Assembly: GCF_000150955.2 (NCBI RefSeq)
Contig: NC_011672.1
Coordinates: forward strand, 186,001-250,000
Direction: 5' to 3'
Source: Phaeodactylum tricornutum CCAP 1055/1
Taxonomy: Eukaryota; Bacillariophyta; Bacillariophyceae; Surirellales; Neidiaceae
DNA: 64,000 nucleotides
Shown here: positions 56,804 through 64,000 of the stretch, piece by piece
Layout: every line of letters starts with the position of its first letter
Position numbering within the stretch: the stretch's first letter is position 1
Made by a program: the position numbers and the translations under genes
Notes under the pieces: model-generated
What the model saw: only the letters and a program-made list of their open reading frames with translations
Databases searched by the model: none
Told to the model about the DNA's origin: nothing

Positions 56804-58090
56804 ATGGGGGCAGCATCCAGGCGGCACCATTTGAAGCGTCATCATTCCATCCTTTATGTCTACTCCGTTATGGCAATCATGATTGCTGGTGGGTTGCTAA
56901 ATGTGCGGTACAATGGCAACCCAATGAGTCCTCTTCCTCGGTGGGATGACAATAATTCGATAGTCGCACTGGCGAGAAGCTACGTCGACAAAAATACCAG
57001 TAACGATACGACTAGCGTTTATCAGCATGATGACGATGTCAAATTAAGCGGTCCGAGGGAAAACGACACTTTGAGAACGCCGCAATTGTCAGCAGTCGAT
57101 TCTGAAAGCATACGAAGGACACTACAGGCACCGAGCCTGAAGAAGCGTCTATATCAACCTTCCGATTTTGCAAACTTAACGCTTTTGACGTTCGGCGATC
57201 CCATCTTCGAGTACGGCGGCTACGACGAAGCTCCTATCGTCATTCCCCAGCACAAGCTACTCTTTTTCACTCTTCCCAAAGTCGGCTGTACCGTGTTTAA
57301 ACAGCTGTTCCGCCGTGTTATGAATCTGAAAGACTGGAAAGTGCATAACGATGTATTGCCACATGTACCGGGCATTAACGGTCTATACTACTTGTACCAT
57401 TATACACCAGCGGACGCGGACTACATGTTGACGGACCCCAGTTGGACGCGGGCAGTTTTCGTTAGAGATCCCATCGAACGAATCCTATCCGCGTATCTCG
57501 ACAAGGCGACGGATCAAAACGGAGTCTACTTGCAGAATCACTGCTGCCCAGTAGCCGTCAAGCTGGCACTCCAGAAAAAGACTGAAGGCCATACAGCTTA
57601 CCATCTACTTTCGTGCCAAAAACATCTCGCCCAACAACGCAATCCCGTGAAAACAAATTTCGGAAAGCAAGCGCTAGTTTCGTTCGATGACTTTGTCCAG
57701 AAGGTAATGCCCATATGTTCTGATCCACATTGGCGTTCCCAAAAACAGCGTATGGGGCCGCTGTACTGGGATCACATCAACTTTGTTGGTCACATGGAAA
57801 ATATCGCAAACGATACTGAGCGCTTGCTAACGCAACTAGGTATGTGGGAACAATACGGTGCGTCCGGATGGGGGTCAAACCCTCGAAACGATGGCGAAAA
57901 CACGTCCGTTTTTGCAGGTTTGTCGACCGTCAAACACGCCACGGGATCGGGCTCTCGTCTGGATCAGTATTTGAAGACAATCGACTTAAAAGCCACACTG
58001 CTACAACTAACGAGAGAGGACTACGATTTTGGATCGTTGGACTTAGCGTCACCCGGCAACAGCATTTTCGATGCAAAAACAAGTAGGTAA
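56804..58090 (+). CDS. Golgi-type carbohydrate sulfotransferase-like protein
   Basis: 428 residues, intronless, with a short basic N-terminus and one signal-anchor helix (about 15-33), the type II layout of Golgi sulfotransferases. The PAPS 5'-phosphosulfate loop is LFFTLPKVGCTVFKQLF (about 153-169), and the 3'-phosphate site is AVFVRDPIERILSAYLDK (about 217-234); both are intact. HWRSQKQRMGPL and DHINFVGHMENI follow, as in the Sulfotransfer_2 group. It should move sulfate from PAPS onto a secreted polysaccharide or glycoprotein; diatoms have sulfated mucilage and wall glucuronomannan, but the acceptor is unknown. Confidence 0.9.
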   Translation: MGAASRRHHLKRHHSILYVYSVMAIMIAGGLLNVRYNGNPMSPLPRWDDNNSIVALARSYVDKNTSNDTTSVYQHDDDVKLSGPRENDTLRTPQLSAVDSESIRRTLQAPSLKKRLYQPSDFANLTLLTFGDPIFEYGGYDEAPIVIPQHKLLFFTLPKVGCTVFKQLFRRVMNLKDWKVHNDVLPHVPGINGLYYLYHYTPADADYMLTDPSWTRAVFVRDPIERILSAYLDKATDQNGVYLQNHCCPVAVKLALQKKTEGHTAYHLLSCQKHLAQQRNPVKTNFGKQALVSFDDFVQKVMPICSDPHWRSQKQRMGPLYWDHINFVGHMENIANDTERLLTQLGMWEQYGASGWGSNPRNDGENTSVFAGLSTVKHATGSGSRLDQYLKTIDLKATLLQLTREDYDFGSLDLASPGNSIFDAKTSR

Positions 58091-59030
58091 AAAAGACACG
58101 CTCTTACTACAGCAAGCGTAGAATCATTTATGGTTCAGCAAGTTCCTCGACATCGTAGAATGTTAGATACAATTTGGCGTATCGAAACGGACGCGTCGCG
58201 AATCTCCAATGTACGTCAACTTGGAGAGCCTCTCCAAAGAGCTCTGCTGGGAACTACCAATATTGTTAACTGTAAATACGAATATCTAAAATCTCTTATT
58301 GGTATGGCAGCACAACATGATCACATGTGACAATTGGAAGGAATTTTCCAAAAATGCAATTTACCAACGGGAAGTTGGAAACGAAGATTGAATGCCAGGG
58401 GTCAAATTTGGATTACTGTTAGTGGGTAGTTTTGGCGAGAAAGTAGATGTAGAAATCGCATGTATGGTATATCTACAAGGCCCTCCAAGCCTGACCGTGA
58501 ATTTGACTGTGAATCCATCTGTTTATTGTAACGTGGCAATACGTCAAATATTTCAAATCCCTAAATGTACTGACGTCAGTTCACACCGTGACAATCTACA
58601 GTCCTTCCGGAAGCAGGCGATTCACGTCAGAATAGCTGCTGCTCGAAACGGCTTGAAAAATCCTTCTAACAGTAAATGACACTGCGTAGATCGTGGCATG
58701 AATTCAGAATGTCACAGGTTTCCGTTTGACGAACCAGAACCTTTTATGTTAACTTCAAACTCTAAGAAAGAAAACACAATCACGAGGCAAAAATGCGAAA
58801 ATTATTTATTTTGATACAATCGTGGCAACGGCCGCCCAGTCGCACGTAGTTCGCAGCTCCATCATAGTCACAACCTCGCACCGTTCGATGTGAGAAAAAC
58901 ACATAGCAACTTTCGTGCTTTTTGGAATTTCCGATCCTTGTCTCCAACTTACAAAGTGCAACGAGATTACATGCCAACCACAACCCATTTGGCTTGCTGT
59001 TTCTCCCTTCTTTAGCAGGCAAAAGCAAAC
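58091..59030. other. Intergenic, no supported gene
   Basis: Small frames only. The right end carries a possible acceptor (CTTTAGCAG) just before the glycosyltransferase ATG, so a non-coding 5' exon may lie here. Confidence 0.5.
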
Positions 59031-60377
59031 ATGTGCCGCTTGGAGGACAACAATCCGGGCAATCCACAGCTATCGTATTTACCCGTATTGGACAGCAGCT
59101 CTTCCTCGATGAAAACCAGCTTTTCACTCTCCAAACGCTTCATGCGGCGGCCGAGTCGCTCTCCGTCTCCGGTCAAATATCGAAGAATACATCGCGATGT
59201 GATCTTGATGATTGCGGTACTGCTATTAATCTCAGTACGATCTCTGTTTTGTTTTTTGTCTTTCAAGTCAGAGAAAGTCTCTATCTTAGTCACAAGAACC
59301 GTAGATTCAGAGTCCAGTACAGTGCTGCGGTCGAATGGAATGTGTGAATCACACGAAGCGAAGTTTTCACAAACGCCCAACCCTGTGTATACGGAATTAA
59401 CCCAATTTTTGAGTGGACCTGTCGAGCCTTCGACGTCCGAAGCCATATGTGTCTTTACTGATGATAAAATATCCGCGCATTTCCCCCATGCTATGCAACA
59501 ACTCTACGCTTGCTGGTCTTATTGGCAGCATTACAAGGATAAACGTCCCGTCTTGAATGTGCGCCTTGACACTAACGAATCTTTGCTGCAACGTGTGCAG
59601 CATTTTGTTTACCGCCGACGCAGCAGGGACAAACCTTTTCTTTCTACTTTTTGGAGACTACTGGAAGACGTTTTCCAGGTAGAAATTCGGCACAACTCCC
59701 CAGAGACAGTCGAAGGAGTTAGCGCCAGCGTTCCCGATCGCTGGAGCAACGTCGCTGCGAGCGAGCGTATGTCGGATGGTTACGCGATGCTTTCTGGCGC
59801 AGGCCATGCTGCAGCCTTACGTGATGGCCTTTTGGAGACCACATCGTGTCCGTCGCAAGTCCGTATCGGCTTGCTAAACCGCAAACAAAACCGGTCACTG
59901 CTGAACATTGTTGAGCTTCAGGATGCTATCCAGCTCCGTTTTCCTGGAAGCTCAATTGCTTTGGATTACTTTGAAGGCAAAACATTTGGGGAGCAAATCC
60001 AATTCTTCGGATCGGTGGATATTTTGGTTTCACCCCACGGAGCCCAACTAACGGGCATTCCATTTATGCCAACTTGTGGCCAGGTTTTGGAAATATTTCC
60101 GGAAGGATATCTCATCCCAACTTTTTTTGGCTCGCTCGCCGAGGCGTCTGACCTTGGCCACGCATACATGTATCTCGGCGATTCCAATCAATCATTGGAA
60201 GAAGTTCAAAGCCGTATGATGGAAGATCGCAAGCAGCGGAGCCGCATGCGACAGGCCAACCTGTGCCCAGTGTCGGATCAGGTCGCGGATTCAGTTGAGC
60301 AACTGATGGAACAGTGGCAAAACTGCTGCCATCAATACGGCATGGCACACAAAGGAAATCTTGCAATATACCGCTAA
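59031..60377 (+). CDS. GT61-like (DUF563) glycosyltransferase
   Basis: 448 residues from ATG 59031, intronless; an ATG at residue 27 is an alternative start. One signal-anchor helix (DVILMIAVLLLISVRSLFCF, about 56-75) follows a basic stem, giving a type II Golgi topology. The catalytic region near the end carries QVRIGLLNRKQNRSLLNI, YFEGKTFGEQIQFF and the family block VSPHGAQLTGIPFMP, then GQVLEIFPEGY; the HGA...N/T-type block and EIFP are hallmarks of GT61 enzymes, which act on xylans and N-glycans (xylosyl- or arabinosyl-transfer). Donor and acceptor cannot be told. It forms, with the sulfotransferase upstream on the same strand, a local pair of secretory-pathway sugar enzymes. Confidence 0.85.
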   Translation: MCRLEDNNPGNPQLSYLPVLDSSSSSMKTSFSLSKRFMRRPSRSPSPVKYRRIHRDVILMIAVLLLISVRSLFCFLSFKSEKVSILVTRTVDSESSTVLRSNGMCESHEAKFSQTPNPVYTELTQFLSGPVEPSTSEAICVFTDDKISAHFPHAMQQLYACWSYWQHYKDKRPVLNVRLDTNESLLQRVQHFVYRRRSRDKPFLSTFWRLLEDVFQVEIRHNSPETVEGVSASVPDRWSNVAASERMSDGYAMLSGAGHAAALRDGLLETTSCPSQVRIGLLNRKQNRSLLNIVELQDAIQLRFPGSSIALDYFEGKTFGEQIQFFGSVDILVSPHGAQLTGIPFMPTCGQVLEIFPEGYLIPTFFGSLAEASDLGHAYMYLGDSNQSLEEVQSRMMEDRKQRSRMRQANLCPVSDQVADSVEQLMEQWQNCCHQYGMAHKGNLAIYR

Positions 60378-60563
60378 AGAAAACTGTGATAAAGTTCTGT
60401 CCACAAGAGTTAAAGGGGGTCCACTGGTCTTCCGTGGTGTACAAACAAATTTATAATGTGTACTATAAGAAAACTTCGTCAACTTCCGTGTTTGCAGCCT
60501 GAAAAACTGTCGACTTGTCATCACCTACAACTCCATATGACCGTGAGAAAGCGACTCTCGAAA

Positions 60564-61908
60564 TTACATCGCTCCTGCGACGACATGGCTACCATATATA
60601 GCTGCTATACCTTGTTTGCTATTGAACATGAGACTGTGGTCATGCCCCACTCCCGGGACAACAATCCTGTTATGTGTTTCCCCAACACCGACCAGACGTA
60701 ACGAGTCCATGTAACGAGAATTTCGTTCCCACCGATTTCGTCCTTGCATCCGATCCATACATGTTGATTCAAGGCCGTGGGAAGAGCACCATCCTTTAGA
60801 GTTTCCGGGAACTGTACACACGTCTTGACTTCCTACCATGTAATACATGGAACGCTTACCAAAGCGATGAATCAAGGTCGACAAATCGAGCCGATGTAAA
60901 ACGCCATCTACGTAGGGTACCGTATAGTTTCCTCCTACGGCAACTCCCCATTCCCATTGATTGTATTGGTTACAGCGGGTAGAAGGAAGCTGCCATTTAC
61001 CGTGTATAGACCTTAGCGGTGTTAAAAAAGCGTAGGACGAAGGGTTCGCAACCACACCATGAAAGCGATCGTCCCACATTCTTGTCAGTAAGGACCACCG
61101 TTGCACAAACTGCCCACCAGCAGAGTGACCAGCAATCGTTATTCTTTCCACGCTGGCGAAAGCTCTGCGATTTAATAGAATGTCTATGAACTGGTCCAAA
61201 ACAGCAAAGGAACTAAAGTTGGTAGCGGACAGCGAGGCTATGGCATCGGCACCGTACCGCCAAGGGCCTCCCGACCCATCCTCCTCCCAACATGCCGCTC
61301 CTGCGGTAGCACAGATCTCTCTATCATCAGTGATAAAGAGGTGCCACGATGAGAACAGAATCAAGTGCGTACACTCCCTGCAGTTCAACCGACGCTGAGG
61401 CAGCACAAAAGTAGTCATCGGCATTGCGACCGGCACCGTGAATGATAAACAAAACCATTCTAATAGCAGTCCCATTCTTCATATTGGTCAAATCTCCATG
61501 TGAAGAGTAGTAATGTAAAAATTGCTCAGTTGACTCAGTCCTTAACGGAAGCTTCTCGACACGGTCTAATCTGTCCGAGTGACCTAGATGGTATCGAGGA
61601 AGAACTTGTACCAACGGATCTGTAATGTTTTCGCCAGCGACGCAACCAACATATTTCTCATAGCTGCACTCGTACCCGACCGCGCAACCCGTATTATGCT
61701 CATCGTTACAACAGGTCGCATTGAACGAGCCCAGATCGTCTGGGACGCAACCTGATTTGCCATCAGCCCGACGACAACAGGTATTGCCAGTTGGGCAAAA
61801 CCCGCTACCTTTTTCCTCGCTACATTGCTCCAGACCATACACGAACCAACAATTTAATAGGATTACTAGGAGCTTCCTACAGATCAGAGTATAATACCAG
61901 TACTTCAT
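60564..61908 (-). CDS. Secreted granulin-like / alpha-beta hydrolase, with frame discontinuity
   Basis: Two overlapping minus frames make one gene. The first (61908 to about 61327) has a signal peptide (LLVILLNCWFVYG) and a granulin-like Cys domain (GFCPTGNTCCRRADGKSGC, CCNDEHNTGCAVGYECS). It then starts a hydrolase (VLFIIHGAGRNADDYFCAAS, LDSVLIVAPLYH). The second (about 61340 to 60564) continues it: GAACWEEDGSGGPWRYGADA, Ser in IAGHSAGGQFVQRW, MYYMVGSQDVCTVP and the His in VPGVGHDHSLMF. The change lies near 61330-61345. The text on both sides (VAPLYH and FITDDREICATAG) looks coding, which favours a single-base frameshift. A 52-nt GT-AG intron (61372-61321) keeps phase but would remove VLIVAP. 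Both remain open. It resembles extracellular esterases of the PHB-depolymerase/acetylesterase kind. Confidence 0.75.
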
Positions 61909-62282
61909 TGCGATTCACTACTATGTCTTCGTCTATTTTTGATGGATTCCATGGTGCGTGAATTTTGGGGTTTTCATCTCATGGAGCCAGCCAGCACAAC
62001 ATTTTGCGTGATTTCGACCCTTACTGTTAGCGACCGATATTCTTACCACTCCGGCTTTTGCTTTTTGAACTCCAATAGTAAGACTGACACATATTGACAA
62101 TTCATTATCACAAGCTTGAAACCTCTTTCATATAGCTAGTCGATATAGCCAAATAGAGGATCTTCTTGGGGAAGAGTTTGGATTCATAACTTGCTGTGCC
62201 ATCTCTGGTTGATCAACAATTGCATCAACAGTGAGACCTTGGTGTGGCATTTCTTAAACACAGTTCTTTTGTCAGCGTGCTG
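61909..62282. other. Short gap without a gene
   Basis: The promoter side of the hydrolase and 3' side of the second channel gene. Nothing further was seen. Confidence 0.5.
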
Positions 62283-63578
62283 TTAGGAGATACACTTGAG
62301 CTTGACAGACGTTACAAACTGAACGTCGTTTTTCTTCACTGCGCGTTGAATTGCCTGCATGACTCGTTGTCGATTTTCCCAATATTTCTGTCCAATTGGC
62401 GGGATCTCGTAGTGGGTGTCAACCATCAGGGCAAGGTGGTCGTCTTTGTAATCAGCCCACAACGCTCGAAACGGTCGAGATCCATCCGTAATAGCTTCGG
62501 GGCACGCTTCCTTAATTTCCGCCAAAATATCCTCTTCTAGTTGCGGTATCTTGTCCACATCTTCATAGCGGATGCGAAGAGTTTGTTTGACTTGACATTT
62601 TGTTACTCGAGAAATATTTTTGACACGTTGCATGCCTAGTTCCGAGTTAGGAACAACCTCAATGAGCTCATCGTAGCCACGAATTGTAGTCTGCATCCAA
62701 CCAATTGACTCGATGCGTCCGCTGGTCCCGTCACCAAATCGAATATTGTCGCCTTCTTGGATACGATCGGACGTGGAAAGAGTCAAACCGCTAACAAACA
62801 TAGCCGCTACATCGCGCGAAGCCAACCCCACAACTAATGTTCCGGCTGAGCCAAAGGCAAAGATACTGGAAACACCCACTCCCATTTGTACATCTAAAAT
62901 GTCCAGCAGAAAGAGACCCGTTACAACGTAGATGATTCCGTCGGCGAGGCGATCTACCAAGAAGGCTCGACCTAATTTATCGGGTTTGCGAGAAACAGCG
63001 CGTCCCAGTATATATCGCTTGAAAACGGAAAGGCGCTGAGCACCCCAAGCAATGTACAGGATCTTGGTTATGCCCTGTGATAGTTCTGTGACATGGCTAA
63101 AGATAAAGCCAAGCGAGTTGAGAATTACGATGCAGCAATTTGCGATGTACACCAAAAGCGCAATCTTCGCGGCCTGGCTTATGTGATCAGCAAACTGATA
63201 TAGATAGGACTCGTGAAAGGTAAGTTTGTGGTTGCCAATCCAACGGAAAAAGAGAGCAAAAAGTGGTACAGCAGCCCAACCAAGAATGGAGAGAAACAAA
63301 ACATCTCCTGGATGGACTGCTTCAAGCAAGCGGAGCGAAACTCGGTGGAAGTCTTCCCGAGAAACTGCAAGTTTTTGCAGAATGGGAACGAATTGGCCAC
63401 CTTTCATTAGAATGGCTGTTGTTGTCATATTCGAGAGTGTTTCGTTGATGGTGAGCATGCTCGTTCTGGAGTGTAAATAAAGACCAAATGTAAGCAGGAA
63501 AACTGAGAAAGAGGTCGAGGATGCTTTTTTAAGAAGCTTTGGGATGATGATTTTTCGTTCCATGGTCATTCCATTCAT
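62283..63578 (-). CDS. MscS-family mechanosensitive ion channel
   Basis: 431 residues from ATG 63578. About five membrane helices precede the pore: FSVFLLTFGLYLHS, VLFLSILGWAAVPLFALFF, IALLVYIANCCIVILNSLGF, IIYVVTGLFLLDILDVQMGV. The pore helix and beta domain read FAFGSAGTLVVGLASRDVAA, DRIQEGDNIRFGDGTSGRIE and SIGWMQTTIRGYDELIEVVP, with NSELG, the standard MscS block. It is a plain MscS without EF-hand or nucleotide-binding additions, unlike the channel at 11648. The frame is open above the ATG to an AG at about 63609 (TTCTTTTCAG), so a further 5' exon carrying a presequence is likely. Organelle location is possible. Confidence 0.92.
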   Translation of the reverse strand: MNGMTMERKIIIPKLLKKASSTSFSVFLLTFGLYLHSRTSMLTINETLSNMTTTAILMKGGQFVPILQKLAVSREDFHRVSLRLLEAVHPGDVLFLSILGWAAVPLFALFFRWIGNHKLTFHESYLYQFADHISQAAKIALLVYIANCCIVILNSLGFIFSHVTELSQGITKILYIAWGAQRLSVFKRYILGRAVSRKPDKLGRAFLVDRLADGIIYVVTGLFLLDILDVQMGVGVSSIFAFGSAGTLVVGLASRDVAAMFVSGLTLSTSDRIQEGDNIRFGDGTSGRIESIGWMQTTIRGYDELIEVVPNSELGMQRVKNISRVTKCQVKQTLRIRYEDVDKIPQLEEDILAEIKEACPEAITDGSRPFRALWADYKDDHLALMVDTHYEIPPIGQKYWENRQRVMQAIQRAVKKNDVQFVTSVKLKCIS

Positions 63579-64000
63579 ACCAAATACGCTGTACGCGTAT
63601 TGATAACCTGAAAAGAATCCTCCGGAGTTATTTTATTATTGACAGTTGACTAACAAGACAAACGGACTTGTCACAGTTTCACAAACAGCTCTAAATAATC
63701 AACAATGAATAACATAAAACCCAGACTGCGACCTGGCAACTTCCACGTGACAGGAAGCAAGCCTTTTTACTCGATTTTGAGCTACATGGATCAGAAATGA
63801 TATGACTCCGACGCCGACGTCGACGTATTCTTGGGACTAACTGTAGAAAGGAATATGTGACTAGTAGTAAACGAGCAAGCGTGGTAGGGCACTGGTAAAG
63901 TCGCGACGGTAGGACAATCTGTTGTTCTATGCCTTACTAGTACCAAGAACAATGTGAAGAACTTTGTTACAAAAGTGTCTCGTATAGCTTGCTTGATTAC
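63579..64000. other. Right-end region, possibly with 5' exon of the channel
   Basis: No plus-strand gene was seen. On the minus strand, an acceptor-like TTCTTTTCAG lies at about 63610-63619, just before the open channel frame. A second, TTTCTACAG, near 63840-63850 could precede a small exon. No confident start codon or donor was found. Confidence 0.4.

Overview
The window reads as nuclear DNA of a diatom, probably a pennate one of the Phaeodactylum type; the species name is an inference. The evidence is intron style and protein families. Genes are compact, with short GT-AG introns (about 50-540 nt). Several preproteins carry a signal peptide followed by an A-F type motif, as used for import into the four-membrane plastid of diatoms. 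Diatom/stramenopile families are present: secreted leucine-rich-repeat proteins ending in a Cys-Cys tail, an EF-hand/Pro-Thr-stalk membrane protein with intracellular GDW repeats, a plastid PAP/fibrillin, and a variant SET protein. No rRNA, tRNA, CRISPR or bacterial-style operon was seen.

Layout. 1-1398: 3' part of an unrecognised Ser-rich gene (minus). 2359-6054: three-exon single-pass membrane protein with a 36-bp minisatellite (minus). 7530-8025: decayed amino-acid permease (AAAP) fragment. 8160-11640: AT-rich stretch without genes but with old repeats. 11648-14735: MscS channel with an EF-hand-like segment. 14929-16791: RlmI-like rRNA methyltransferase (minus). 17693-22200: giant coiled-coil protein. 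22290-23025: plastid-targeted PDZ-like protein (minus). 23904-24779: acyl-protein thioesterase. 25024-26280: three-exon LRR protein (minus). 27156-29051: ankyrin-repeat protein. 29394-29815: PEN-2, a gamma-secretase subunit, split by an intron and hidden under a longer antisense frame. 30339-31348: histone H1 with a 15-nt microexon. 32083-32583: GatC. 33047-34441: EamA transporter (minus). 35347-36438: ornithine cyclodeaminase/mu-crystallin.

36802-38287: secreted protein with a VHL-beta-like part and a degenerate prolyl-hydroxylase-like part (minus). 38660-41742: piggyBac-family DNA transposon with terminal inverted repeats, CTAG at both ends, and a transposase interrupted by one stop. 41877-42737: CRAL-TRIO protein (minus). 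43221-43394: possible 57-residue membrane protein. 43687-44680: PAP/fibrillin. 44946-46238: transglutaminase-like ectoenzyme (minus). 46712-48055: short-chain dehydrogenase. 48828-50672: ubiquilin. 50844-56031: four-exon protein with two CXXC-like fingers, MBD- and Tudor-like segments and a variant SET domain (minus). 56804-58090: sulfotransferase. 59031-60377: GT61-like glycosyltransferase. 60564-61908: granulin-like/alpha-beta hydrolase (minus), with a frame discontinuity. 62283-63578: second MscS channel (minus).

The genes are separate transcription units and show no shared pathway. Loose themes are chromatin (H1, CXXC/SET), protein quality control (ubiquilin, gamma-secretase subunit, thioesterase), organelle translation and plastid upkeep (GatC, methyltransferase, PDZ, PAP), Golgi/cell-surface modification (sulfotransferase, GT61) and osmotic/mechanical sensing (two MscS). 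All splice models were inferred by eye from GT-AG sites, phase and protein continuity; none was checked against transcripts.
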